A DNA stretch of 42,685 nucleotides from Pseudomonas persica (GCF_900291015.1 NZ_OLKL01000018.1:188211-230895); one strand, 5' to 3'. Counted from the first letter of the stretch, positions 18,701-26,620 are shown. The notes: generated from the letters alone by a model not told the origin. Numbers and translations are program-made.

Positions 18701-19677
18701 CCGGGCAGATAAAACGGGAGAAGCGCATCGAGGGCACCGAAACGTTCGAAATGACGTATGACTTCAGCTATCGCGAACGTATGCTCAGCTACACCGATGT
18801 ACTGGGCCAGGTGCAGAGCTATCAGTATGACGATGCCGGGCGCCTGCAACAGACTACCCTGGGCTCGACAGTGGCGATGTTCGAGTACGACAAGCTGGGC
18901 AGAACAGCGAAGATTGAGACCCGTGATGGTGATAACTACCTGATTACCCAGTTGGCGTATGACGAGTTCGATCGTGAATGGCTTCGCCGCTTCGATATGA
19001 AAGGTGAAATTCAGACGTTGACCCAGGACTATGATGAATGTGACCGCATCGAGCTGAAAACGCTGTGGTCGGGTGAACCGGACGACAAGATGCTGCGCCA
19101 GGCCGAAGCCTATGCCAATCATGTACGCGGCAATCTGCATAAGCCTGCGGTGACTGAACAAGCCAGTAAACTGTTGCGGGACATTTATGCCAGGCACACG
19201 CCCTATCGTTCGAATGTAATAGCGGATCCGACCCAGGAGAGTTGGTTGCGGCATGAGGCTTATGCCTACGATAGCCGGGGTCGCCTGTATGACTATAAAT
19301 GCAGCGGAACACTGTCTCCGGTTGACCCGCAAGGGCATGTGATTCGTGCTCAGGCGTTCGAATTTGACGCCCTCGACAACATTATTCTGGTGATCACCGA
19401 ACTGACAGATAAAGACACTGAGCAACCAGGTGAAAACGTGGCGGAGTACTTCTTCGAGCATGAAGATCCTGCGCAGCTCAGCAGAATAACCAATAGCTAC
19501 GAGGGGTATGCGCCCGAGGCGAAGTTGCGCTATGACGACGACGGCAACCTTGAGGATGATGGTGAGGGTATGGAAATGGATTATGACGCCACCGGTCGGC
19601 TGAGGTCAGTCGTCAAGGCAGGCGTTACCTCGAACTATTACTATGATGGTGTTGATCGTTTGAGTGGGCAGAGTTGA
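15739..19677 (+). CDS. RHS/YD-repeat protein truncated before the RHS core (R3)
   Basis: A 1312-residue paralogue of the RHS protein at 4206-9275. The N-termini match closely (RVDPRTGQYGLSI; SISEKKLDTFHFHKDGD is shared), and YD repeats continue throughout (YDLLGRVTVE, YDTFGRLLTQ, YDKLGRTAK, YDSRGRLYDY). It stops at YYYDGVDRLSGQS, which corresponds to about residue 1290 of the paralogue. Most of the core, including the RFHSPD...DPTGH segment that closes the cage, and any toxin tip are therefore missing. The following DNA has no RHS coding in any frame and a REP inverted pair starts 85 bp further on, which suggests loss of the 3' end by rearrangement. The ATG is preceded by GAGGTGA. It may be inactive or serve as a recipient for tip modules; the reading frame itself is intact. 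Confidence 0.8.
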   Translation: MSGKTALHSGAFNFSSFISNRVDPRTGQYGLSIVLPVLRGDYLGGAEFPLSLTYSSMGAGDFGYGQGWDINLSSFIEHAYPEGGSALSLYTGERFTVDGVESISEKKLDTFHFHKDGDEAFRVEHKAAQLTEVLKFIDIGQKKLALPTTIYSDSKRWLEFTYRDNPQLPGNPCLSEVHDSGIGGQQRRRLLLIEYPGDMIITLYPDQPGVRASYTLKFNGRQLKRVHLPTNEEAYWEFDYQQVHGQTCVSRVRRPTGALEHIEYGVDGDPGHKLPGVAQYVPRVKRHRIISGFGQAEQVIEYDYSSTNFVGNGSSVVWNNNGRDNLYDVTDANYSYWSKTTERCLGQADRTVLRTFDRFHRMVEEKQVQGDCVITTVTDYPGNSAEPFAKQPAHFQLQRLSTQKWQKANSGLIGQAEHATTYDLFGNLVSEVAATGVETLYEYFPAGGEPGKCPADPQGFVRWRKSQTIKPSPAGEGAAATERTEFVYKALDPVPLPEGTPDPVAKPWLVLKEEQAFVMAGEAKVPLSQAITHYHESQEDLLSYGRPAETIMTMDAKPTTTSYSYTTEVVENHPALVVTQVVTGFDHEQVLEDGTVRNVQKTFALKHSALTAEPLLNRDDNDVEIAYAYDLLGRVTVETVAPNDPLYQASRKYSYVLAVGDNPAVQTSTDVKGVTTRTLLDGLGRVYEEQRMEADSVEVWRRQQYRKSYSATYNAYGQLAEETEYDWMADVVAGPGIHQAVDLTLQTTYGYDDWGQQAWQRGPDGICHFEVTDPVGTEASARMPIRRSWRESADGTVASGVTETWLNRFDQATHVRRFKKNDDSVAYSLHTCHYDGLGRVAREVAADKSTTLSTYDTFGRLLTQTLPDGSVVTRRYATFDSGDLPESIDVDGIVLGTQAFDGLKRLYRSVTGGRERTLYYKPGHSRPEKVLTPSRQWVEYEYNPVLGEEPLKRASGRFTADYTYDPKNARLIRCTEDGQTLERDYFSTGQIKREKRIEGTETFEMTYDFSYRERMLSYTDVLGQVQSYQYDDAGRLQQTTLGSTVAMFEYDKLGRTAKIETRDGDNYLITQLAYDEFDREWLRRFDMKGEIQTLTQDYDECDRIELKTLWSGEPDDKMLRQAEAYANHVRGNLHKPAVTEQASKLLRDIYARHTPYRSNVIADPTQESWLRHEAYAYDSRGRLYDYKCSGTLSPVDPQGHVIRAQAFEFDALDNIILVITELTDKDTEQPGENVAEYFFEHEDPAQLSRITNSYEGYAPEAKLRYDDDGNLEDDGEGMEMDYDATGRLRSVVKAGVTSNYYYDGVDRLSGQS

Positions 19678-19762
19678 TCTTGTGCTTGTAGCATTGGTAC
19701 CCGCTGAAAGCCCGCGCTAGTGCGTAACGCTGTTCACTTGAGTCTGCTGCGACATCGCTTGG

Positions 19763-19875
19763 GGCCGCCTTGCGCCCCTTCGCGGGCAAGCCCGCTCCCA
19801 CAGGATTGTGCATTCCTTGAGGTTTGCACCGTAGTTGTGGGAGCGGGCTTGCCCGCGAAGGGGCGCAAGGCGGCC
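19763..19875. repeat. REP inverted pair (40-bp perfect arms)
   Basis: Arms 19763-19802 and 19836-19875 are perfect reverse complements around a 33-bp spacer and contain the P. putida-type REP core (CGCGGGCAAGCCCGCTCCCA). The pair occupies most of the 378-bp gap between the truncated RHS gene and the next gene. It can fold into a long hairpin and may stabilise or end the upstream transcript. Confidence 0.9.
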
Positions 19876-19960
19876 TCAATTGCTTGATTGAACACCTGAC
19901 GCAAGCGCGGGATTTTTAGTGTTTCAGCCGACGTGCAGACTATACAATGAGCTCGCTGGC

Positions 19961-19980
19961 AACTGACAAATTTGCCAGTT
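19961..19980. promoter_or_regulatory. 20-bp near-perfect palindrome upstream of gene R4
   Basis: AACTGACAAA faces TTTGCCAGTT: a 20-bp palindrome with one imperfect base pair, centred 86 bp before the start codon at 20056. The size and symmetry suit a dimeric repressor or activator. An overlapping CTGGCAA/TTGCCAG pair (19956-19962 and 19972-19978) is an alternative reading. The bases CTGGCA also occur in the sites at 10599-10679. Confidence 0.4.
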
Positions 19981-20055
19981 GTGTGGGGCTTTGGCTTTGA
20001 ATTTCAATAAGCATGTATCTGTTCCCTACAGTCCATGTTTCGTTGAGAGGCCAAG

Positions 20056-22008
20056 ATGAAAGACGAAAAATATTTACCGGCAGACGAAAATACTGTTCTT
20101 GCGCCTGTCGCACCCAAGATCGACCCGGCCCTGTTGGCTGACCCAGCCGACAATACGATGTTTAGCAAGGCATTGACCGACGATACTGTCGAGATTGACT
20201 TGACTATCGAAAACTGGAATGCCGCAGGTGATCCCAGTGTGGGAGAGTTTGACCAGATGTGGCTGTATCATCTGCCAGAGGGTGGGATCGAGGAGGAACT
20301 GCACAGCGGTCACTATGATAGAGATAGTGTTTTTCCTTTCTCGGTGAAGCTGGACAAGGAAAAAGTGAAAAAATGGGGTGAAGGTAAACATGATTTTTTC
20401 ATCAGGGTCATCCCTTACAATAACCCTTTTCCTGTAGATTTCCCCCCATTAAGCTTGATCTTCGATCGTGTTGCTCCTTATCCAAGTCAAATACCAACGG
20501 CATTCCCGGCTATTGCCGCCGTGCTGGACGCCAACATTGGTGCGGTTCAGCTCACGTTGCCCACCTATCCGGATTGGGATGCCAGAGACACCGTGGCGTG
20601 GATCTGGCGCAAGGAAGTGCCCAGCGACCCGGGCGACCTGGTGCCTGACGGCTTCACGACTGTCACTGCAGTGCCACTGTCGATACCGGTGCCTGAGAAG
20701 GTCATTCGGGATGCAGGGGATGGAGGCATCCATATTGCCTACCTTCTGCAGGACATTGCCGGTAATGTGAGTTCCATATCGGTACCCACGCGAGTTGCGG
20801 TGGCACTTGGGGGGTTGCCTACCCCGGGGGACTTCAAGAAGCCCGTGGTCGTGGGCATGAACGGCGGTGTGGTGGATCAGGATGCCGTGTTCAACGGCAT
20901 TACAGTGGAAATCAGCGCCTATCTGCATTTCAAAGCGACTGACCTGATCACGATCAAGTGGGGCACGCATACTTTCGAGGAGCGGGCGGTTGGCACGTTC
21001 CCGGTCAAGCTGGCCATTCCTGCCGCCGTTGTCCTGGACATTTATGGAAAAGGCTCTACCGGAGTGAAACCGGTCGAAGTAGCATATGAAGTGCGCCGCG
21101 GTGATTACCCAATGGGCGGCGAAAAGGACTCGTTCAACGTCAACCTTGAGCGCATTGGCCCTGTGCCTGACCCGGATCCGACATGGCCGGCGCCTGTGAA
21201 CCCGAACATGGCCTTGCCGGATGTTTATGGCGGTAACGACAACCTGAAAAATCGCCTGACCGAGAATGACGAGCTGGCCGATGCCGTGTTGAAAGTAACA
21301 ATCGACGCTGCATTCAAGGAAGGTGATCTGGTCGAGTTTTACTACACCGATGAGCATGTTGCCGAGGCAGATTACGTTCTTAAGGCGGCCGACCTCGGCA
21401 AAGAAATCCCAGCGACCATTCTGTGGGAGTACATTCTTCGGCACGATAATGGTGACCGGTTTGCGCACTACGAAGTCAGCCGCAAAGGCGTGCCGAACAA
21501 GGCTGTTTCCAGACCTCAGCCAATTGTGGTGGAGGCTATTGTTCTACACCCTGAAGCGGCGCAGATCAAAGACGGGTTTCCTAGCGGAGGGCGCCTGTGG
21601 CTGAACTGCAATTCTTTGTTTGACCCGGCGGATCCAACTGATACTACTCCTGATGTACGTATTCAGATTCCTGACTTGAGCAAGTGGTTGGCAGCAGGTG
21701 ATGAATTGACATTGACCTGGTCGGCGACGCAGGGAACGTCTCCCGGCGGGGTCGATATACCCGATGCCAAGTTCGAGAAAACTATTGAGTTGGATGCGGA
21801 CAACCCGCCGAGTGGATTCGTTTGGCGAATTCCTTACGCCGATGGCCTGAAGCCGATTTTCGAATTCGATCAGGCAGTTACTTATGACGGACTGGCGACC
21901 TTCATTTACACATTTGAGCGTAATGGTAAACCTGTCCCATCCGATCCTGCTGTGGCAGTGGTATCAATGCACAACTTTGGCACGGCGTGCCCTCTCGTTC
22001 GCCCTTGA
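20056..22008 (+). CDS. Hypothetical Ig-like multi-domain protein (R4)
   Basis: A 650-residue acidic protein, probably cytoplasmic at synthesis because no signal peptide is seen. It is built of beta-sandwich modules; one contains IAYLLQDIAGNVSS, which matches HYRLNDYAGNKSS in the protein at 24410-25876, so the two share a module family. Pro/Asp-rich linkers separate modules (PVPDPDPTWPAPVNPN near residue 380). The C-terminus (MHNFGTACPLVRP) differs from the other two Ig-like proteins of the block. The ATG follows GAGAGGCCAAG. An upstream palindrome and REP pair suggest its own promoter rather than read-through from the truncated RHS gene. No specific function can be assigned. Confidence 0.7.
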   Translation: MKDEKYLPADENTVLAPVAPKIDPALLADPADNTMFSKALTDDTVEIDLTIENWNAAGDPSVGEFDQMWLYHLPEGGIEEELHSGHYDRDSVFPFSVKLDKEKVKKWGEGKHDFFIRVIPYNNPFPVDFPPLSLIFDRVAPYPSQIPTAFPAIAAVLDANIGAVQLTLPTYPDWDARDTVAWIWRKEVPSDPGDLVPDGFTTVTAVPLSIPVPEKVIRDAGDGGIHIAYLLQDIAGNVSSISVPTRVAVALGGLPTPGDFKKPVVVGMNGGVVDQDAVFNGITVEISAYLHFKATDLITIKWGTHTFEERAVGTFPVKLAIPAAVVLDIYGKGSTGVKPVEVAYEVRRGDYPMGGEKDSFNVNLERIGPVPDPDPTWPAPVNPNMALPDVYGGNDNLKNRLTENDELADAVLKVTIDAAFKEGDLVEFYYTDEHVAEADYVLKAADLGKEIPATILWEYILRHDNGDRFAHYEVSRKGVPNKAVSRPQPIVVEAIVLHPEAAQIKDGFPSGGRLWLNCNSLFDPADPTDTTPDVRIQIPDLSKWLAAGDELTLTWSATQGTSPGGVDIPDAKFEKTIELDADNPPSGFVWRIPYADGLKPIFEFDQAVTYDGLATFIYTFERNGKPVPSDPAVAVVSMHNFGTACPLVRP

Positions 22009-22043
22009 GTATCGGTGATACAGCATGTTGGGCGAGGCTTGTT

Positions 22044-22072
22044 GAAAAGTCGCATCAATCGTCGGACTTTTC
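22044..22072. other. Stem-loop between R4 and the autotransporter gene
   Basis: GAAAAGTC (22044-22051) pairs with GACTTTTC (22065-22072) across a 13-nt loop, 35 bp after the R4 stop. No strong T run follows, so it could be a weak terminator or processing site. Confidence 0.35.
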
Positions 22073-22156
22073 CTACACGATTTTAGGTGATTTCTTAATA
22101 GTCTTGCCCACGTTTCTGCTGCCCGTTTTTGGGTGAATCGATGAGGCTAACGTGCA

Positions 22157-24358
22157 ATGATCAAACAAGGCAATTCCACTCTGTCCCCCTTGGCATCTAC
22201 CATTGGGCAGTTGTTAATGGGCGCTTCGGCCGTGCTTTTCGTTGGGCCTGCAAGTGCCTTGACGCTGGTGGACGATGAGCAACATATCGGTACCAGTACC
22301 CCTGTTGACAGCTACAGGGTCGTTGACGGCGGGCGCCTGGTAGCCGAGGGCGCTATCACACAGCAGATCGACGTGCGTACAGGCGGTGGTTTGCACCTTG
22401 AGCGCTCCACGGTGTCTGCCACGGGGGTCGCTGCAGTGATGGTCAACGGCGGTGCTTCGGCAACCATCGCCAGTGGCTCGCGCCTGATCAGCAACCTGTT
22501 CGGCCTCGATGTGCTGCGCAGCGCCACGGCAGGCGCCAGCGTGTCGGTAAATGGCAGCCATATCGAAGGCGGTATAGGCGGCGCCAGGGTGGCCGGCAGT
22601 TCTCATCTTTCCCTGACTGACAGTACCTTGGTGAGTACCGGGGCGGCCGGTGCTGCTTTGCTGTTTGGCGATGCCCGACTGGATGCGACCAACAGCCGGC
22701 TGACCGGCGCCACGGATGGCATCCGGGTGGTTGGCGATGGCCTTTCCACTGAAGCGGCATCGATCAGTCTGCATGGCACGCGCGTGGAGGGCCAGAATGG
22801 CGCCGCCATCCGGGTGGGTAGCGCAAACCAGGCGCCCGGCGATGCGACCATCACCGTCACCGGCGGTACTACGCTGCTTGGCAGTAATGGCAACCTGCTG
22901 GAAGTGGCGAACAAATCGAACGCCACGATGCAGGTCGAGGGCAGCAACCTGGTGGGTGATGTGTGGGTGGAGGCCGGTTCCAGCGCCAATCTGATGTTGG
23001 GCAACCAGGCCAGCCTGACCGGGCGCCTGACCAATGTCGAACGCCTGGCGCTGAATGACGGCGGGCGCTGGAACATGGTGGAGGACAGTGAACTCGGGCA
23101 ACTGGCCATGGCGGGTGGCGCGGTGCGCTTCGGTGAGGCCACACAGTACCAGCGCCTTACCCTGGGCAGCCTGTCGGGCAGTGGTACGTTCATCATGGAC
23201 GCCGACTTCAGCAGCGGCGAAAGCGACTTCCTCGACATTACCGGCACGGCCACCGGCAACCACAGCCTGCTGGTGGGCAGCAGTGGCAACGAACCTACCC
23301 AGGCAAACAGCCTGCATCTGGTTCACGCGGCGGCGGGTGATGCGCAGTTCTCCCTGCTCAACGGGCCGGTGGACCTGGGAGCGTTCTCCTACGGCCTGGT
23401 GCAGCGCGGCAATGATTGGTACCTGGATGGTGCGACCAAGGTGGTAAGCCCAAGCACCGAGGCGGCGATGGCGTTGTTCAATACCGCGCCGACCGTGTGG
23501 TATGGCGAGCTGTCATCCCTGCGCAGCCGCATGGGGGAATTGCGCCTCGACGAGCGTAAAGCCGGCCTGTGGGCGCGCAGCTACGGCAACAAGTACAACG
23601 TCTCTTCCTCGACCGGTACACCCTACAGTCAGGTTCAACAGGGCTTCTCGCTGGGTGCCGACACTCCCTTGCCGTGGGGCGATGGCCAATGGCTGGCCGG
23701 GGTGATGGCCGGCTACAGCAGTTCGGACCTCAACCTGACCCGCGGCGCCTCGGGTGAGGTGAAAAGCTACTACCTGGGCCTTTATGCCACCTGGCTGGAT
23801 GCCCAGAGCGGCTATTACCTGGACAGCGTGGTCAAGCTCAACCGCTTCGACAACCAGGCCAAGGTCAGCCTCAGCGATGGCAAGCGAACCGAGGGCGACT
23901 ATGACAATGTTGGCCTTGGGGCGTCGGTGGAGTTTGGGCGCCATCTGGGGCTGGACGATGGCTACTTTGTCGAGCCATTCGGGCAGCTGTCGGTGGTCGG
24001 CATCCAGGGCAAGGGTTATCACCTGGACAATGGCCTGAACGCTGACGGTGATACCACTCGCTCGGTGTTGGGCAAGGCCGGTGCCACTGCCGGGCGTACG
24101 TTGAACCTTGAGGGTGGGCAGTGGGTACAACCCTATGTGCGCCTGGCCTATGTGCATGAGTTCGCCAACAACAACCAGGTCAAAGTCAATGATCACCGAT
24201 TCGACAATGACCTGTCAGGTTCGCGCGGGGAGCTGGGCGTGGGGGTGGCCGTGTCGTTGGTGGACCGCCTGCAGTTGCATGCCGACTTCGATTACAGCAA
24301 TGGCAAGGCGCTGGAGCAGCCTTGGGGCGTCAATCTGGGGCTGCGTTACAACTGGTAA
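22157..24358 (+). CDS. Type Va autotransporter, pertactin-like beta-helix passenger
   Basis: A 733-residue autotransporter. A signal peptide ends near PASA (31-34). The passenger (about 35-447) is rich in Gly, Ser and Asn with short repeating strands (GASVSVNGSHIEGGIGG, SSHLSLTDSTLVSTGAAG) typical of a right-handed beta-helix as in pertactin; no protease triad or RGD motif was noticed. The C-terminal translocator (about 448-733) starts WYGELSSLRSRMGEL, contains GLWARSYG and ends LGLRYNW with the terminal aromatic required for outer-membrane assembly. The passenger is probably an adhesin. The start ATG has GAGG ten bases upstream. Its GC content looks higher than that of the neighbouring Ig-like genes, so it may have a different origin within the block. 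Confidence 0.9.
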   Translation: MIKQGNSTLSPLASTIGQLLMGASAVLFVGPASALTLVDDEQHIGTSTPVDSYRVVDGGRLVAEGAITQQIDVRTGGGLHLERSTVSATGVAAVMVNGGASATIASGSRLISNLFGLDVLRSATAGASVSVNGSHIEGGIGGARVAGSSHLSLTDSTLVSTGAAGAALLFGDARLDATNSRLTGATDGIRVVGDGLSTEAASISLHGTRVEGQNGAAIRVGSANQAPGDATITVTGGTTLLGSNGNLLEVANKSNATMQVEGSNLVGDVWVEAGSSANLMLGNQASLTGRLTNVERLALNDGGRWNMVEDSELGQLAMAGGAVRFGEATQYQRLTLGSLSGSGTFIMDADFSSGESDFLDITGTATGNHSLLVGSSGNEPTQANSLHLVHAAAGDAQFSLLNGPVDLGAFSYGLVQRGNDWYLDGATKVVSPSTEAAMALFNTAPTVWYGELSSLRSRMGELRLDERKAGLWARSYGNKYNVSSSTGTPYSQVQQGFSLGADTPLPWGDGQWLAGVMAGYSSSDLNLTRGASGEVKSYYLGLYATWLDAQSGYYLDSVVKLNRFDNQAKVSLSDGKRTEGDYDNVGLGASVEFGRHLGLDDGYFVEPFGQLSVVGIQGKGYHLDNGLNADGDTTRSVLGKAGATAGRTLNLEGGQWVQPYVRLAYVHEFANNNQVKVNDHRFDNDLSGSRGELGVGVAVSLVDRLQLHADFDYSNGKALEQPWGVNLGLRYNW

Positions 24359-24409
24359 AGAAGGGCGCGCCTTTCATTGTATCCGACTGGGCAATTTGGA
24401 GCTTTGGCT

Positions 24410-25876
24410 ATGGGTCATGAGAAGCAGGATCCGGTTTTTCCGCCTCCGTGGGTGGAGGGTTCGCTTGAAACCCTGGAGGGGGGCGCGCAGAACGTCATCC
24501 CTCTGGACTTGCTGAAACAGCCGCTGCGTGTGGATGTCACGCCATGGTCGGGTTCCAGTCCTGCCCCCGGCATGCCAGAGACACTGGTGCTGTTTTGGAA
24601 CGGCGCACAGGTAGGTGACCCCAGGCAATGGGAGGCGCCCATTGGCGCCGACGACTACTATGTCGAAATCCCCCTGCTTCACCTCAGGGAGGACAGTACG
24701 CCTGAATTGGTCTACAGGGTCACGGGTTACAACGGCGCTGTAGGGTACTCGAAGCCGCTGAAAATAACCCTGGATCTGACCGGGCCCAGGTTGGGCGGGG
24801 ACCGCGGCGCCCTGATATTCGATGACGAAGTGCTCACCGATGGCGTAACGGCCGATTACCTGGAGCGTCACGGTGACAGGCTCGTCGCACAGGTGCCGGA
24901 CTATCAGGCCTTTGTGCCTGGAGACCACATTCGCTGGTTTTGGGATACGACGCTGTACGAAGACAATCCTGCCGGCGAGAAAGTGCTCAAGCAGGGGGAC
25001 TTTCCTGTCACGCTGGAAATCTTTGGCGATATCATCCGTTCGCGCGGGGACGGGGCGCGTTTTGTGCATTACCGGCTAAACGATTATGCCGGTAACAAGA
25101 GTTCCCCCGAAGAGCCCAAGGTAGTCCAGCTGAAGGCTGATACGACACCTGTGCCCAGGGAGCTGGGCTGGCCGGAAATCACCTATACCACCGGAAGCGG
25201 GCAACAGGTGGAACTGGACCCCAACAAGAAGCTGAACTACATGCGGGTGACTGTGCCATCGGGGGCTGCATTTCCTGGGGAGAAGGTCGAGGTATTTTGG
25301 GGGGCGCCGGGGGGAGTCGGCAGCTACCAGGCGACAGAAGAGGCTCCAGGCCTTCCCGGTCAGTACGATATCCCGTTGAGCCGGATTGCACAGCACAGCG
25401 GCAAAGTGCTGAAAGTTTCCTTTCAGGTGACGGACAAAAATGACCAGGTTCATCCGTCCGCTGTCCGCCTGGTATCGTTACTGCCGCTGACTCAAGGGTT
25501 TCCGACACCGGATATTCCGCCCCCTTCTGCCAACCATGGCACGGTCTATCTTTCCGATGTCCCGGAAAAAGGAATGGCCATTACCGTTAATGCCTGGCGC
25601 TATATTCACACGGATCACCGGGTAACGTTGGTCGTAAGTGGGGTCGATGCGCAGGGTAAAGCCCTGAGCGAAGAAGTGCTGACAGAACATGCTGTGACCC
25701 CGGAGCAAGTAATGAACGGCTTGGGTTTCGACGATATGGTCAAGGCGAGCAAGCCTTTTCTGTTAACGCTCAAGCGTGACACGCTCGCTGTCCGGGTCTC
25801 CGTCAGCTTTGATCAAGGCCAGACATGGCCGTCATCGCCCAACTTTCCAATGCTTGACATGTACCTGCGCGACTGA
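24410..25876 (+). CDS. Hypothetical Ig-like protein sharing its C-terminal domain with R1 (R6)
   Basis: A 488-residue protein without signal peptide. It contains Ig-like modules (HYRLNDYAGNKSS; DHIRWFWDTTLYED; VEVFWGAPGG) and a 120-residue C-terminal domain (VTLVVSGVDAQGKAL to SFDQGQTWP...LDMYLRD) that aligns with the end of the protein at 10743-12554. The ATG at 24410 with GGAG eight bases upstream was chosen over an in-frame TTG at 24377. It starts 51 bp after the autotransporter stop, so both may be cotranscribed, and ends only 9 bp from the convergent chaperone stop, which marks the right edge of the block. Function unknown. Confidence 0.7.
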   Translation: MGHEKQDPVFPPPWVEGSLETLEGGAQNVIPLDLLKQPLRVDVTPWSGSSPAPGMPETLVLFWNGAQVGDPRQWEAPIGADDYYVEIPLLHLREDSTPELVYRVTGYNGAVGYSKPLKITLDLTGPRLGGDRGALIFDDEVLTDGVTADYLERHGDRLVAQVPDYQAFVPGDHIRWFWDTTLYEDNPAGEKVLKQGDFPVTLEIFGDIIRSRGDGARFVHYRLNDYAGNKSSPEEPKVVQLKADTTPVPRELGWPEITYTTGSGQQVELDPNKKLNYMRVTVPSGAAFPGEKVEVFWGAPGGVGSYQATEEAPGLPGQYDIPLSRIAQHSGKVLKVSFQVTDKNDQVHPSAVRLVSLLPLTQGFPTPDIPPPSANHGTVYLSDVPEKGMAITVNAWRYIHTDHRVTLVVSGVDAQGKALSEEVLTEHAVTPEQVMNGLGFDDMVKASKPFLLTLKRDTLAVRVSVSFDQGQTWPSSPNFPMLDMYLRD

Positions 25877-25885
25877 GCGGTTGGG

Positions 25886-26620
25886 CTATATCGACGAAAC
25901 GGACAGCGGTTTTTCCATCAGCCGGGTGCTGCCACCGTAGTCGTTGATCGTGGTGAAACGAACCTTCAGGTCGTCTGCAGCCCGGGTTGCCTTCAGTTCG
26001 AAGGACTGCTGCTGTATGGGCAGCGCCATCAGCGCCGTGTCTATCTTTTCGCTGGCCCCTGTTTTGTACACTTCCAGGCGGCCGAAAGTGAAGTGGTAGG
26101 GCGTGGGGTTGTCGACTTGCAGGTAGGTTTTGCCGTTTTTGCTCGCCAGCGACCACTGCAGGCTGTCCAGGTGCTGTTCGGGCACGCCTTGCACCTGGCT
26201 GGGCCGATAGAACAGCTTGATGCGGGTGCGCATGGAAATTTTCAGCACGTTCTGCTGCCCGCTATCGACCTGGGGGATTTCCTGGATGTTGAAGTAGAAC
26301 AGCGATTCGCGGTCAGTGGGCAGGTTGTTTGGCAGGGCGTTTATCTTGACCAGCTGTTCGCGCTTGGGGTCGAGCCGGAACAGGGTCGGAGATACGGCAA
26401 AAGGTACTGCGGTGCTGGTGTCGTCGGCCGCTGTGTTTACCCAGGCCTGCACCGCGTAAGGTGCCTGGCTTGGGTTGGCGACAACCACCGAGCTGCTGTG
26501 TTTGTCGCTGGGGTGGACCACGCGGGTAGCACTGATGGTCAACGCCGCTTCAGCGGTTGAGGAAAGCGTTGCCAGGCAGGCAAAGCTGAGTACGTACTTG
26601 CGCAGCAGGGTCATGGACAT
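25886..26620 (-). CDS. Periplasmic fimbrial chaperone (PapD/FimC family)
   Basis: A 244-residue chaperone that caps pilin subunits in the periplasm and hands them to the usher. After a signal peptide ending TAEA come the first Ig domain with the subunit-anchoring Arg (SATRVVHPSD), the conserved F1-G1 segment (FAVSPTLFRLDPKREQLVKI, alternating hydrophobics of the donor strand) and the second domain. The length is typical. An ATG two codons in is an alternative start. It lies 60 bp downstream of the pilin gene with a hairpin between them. The usher it must serve is on the same strand about 22 kb further on, which is the central anomaly of this locus. Confidence 0.93.
   Translation of the reverse strand: MSMTLLRKYVLSFACLATLSSTAEAALTISATRVVHPSDKHSSSVVVANPSQAPYAVQAWVNTAADDTSTAVPFAVSPTLFRLDPKREQLVKINALPNNLPTDRESLFYFNIQEIPQVDSGQQNVLKISMRTRIKLFYRPSQVQGVPEQHLDSLQWSLASKNGKTYLQVDNPTPYHFTFGRLEVYKTGASEKIDTALMALPIQQQSFELKATRAADDLKVRFTTINDYGGSTRLMEKPLSVSSI

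Larger units (their letters stand above)
3950..25885. other. Accessory RHS/Ig-like/autotransporter block splitting the fimbrial locus
   Basis: All eight genes between the usher (ending 3949) and the chaperone stop (25886) belong to a separate functional group: two RHS proteins, one Cys-rich secreted protein, three Ig-like proteins, one possible TULIP-like protein and one autotransporter. The flanking fimbrial genes are collinear on the minus strand in the standard order pilin-chaperone-(block)-usher-adhesin. Parts of the block, notably 4206-4600, are AT-rich, unlike the flanks. No integrase, transposase, flanking direct repeat or duplicated attachment site was seen, so acquisition by homologous exchange is possible. 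The exact left edge within 3950-4205 is undetermined. Confidence 0.7.

Noticed and set aside
3950..25885. Prophage or transposon as carrier of the block
   Set aside because: No integrase, transposase, phage structural gene, terminal repeat or target duplication could be seen.
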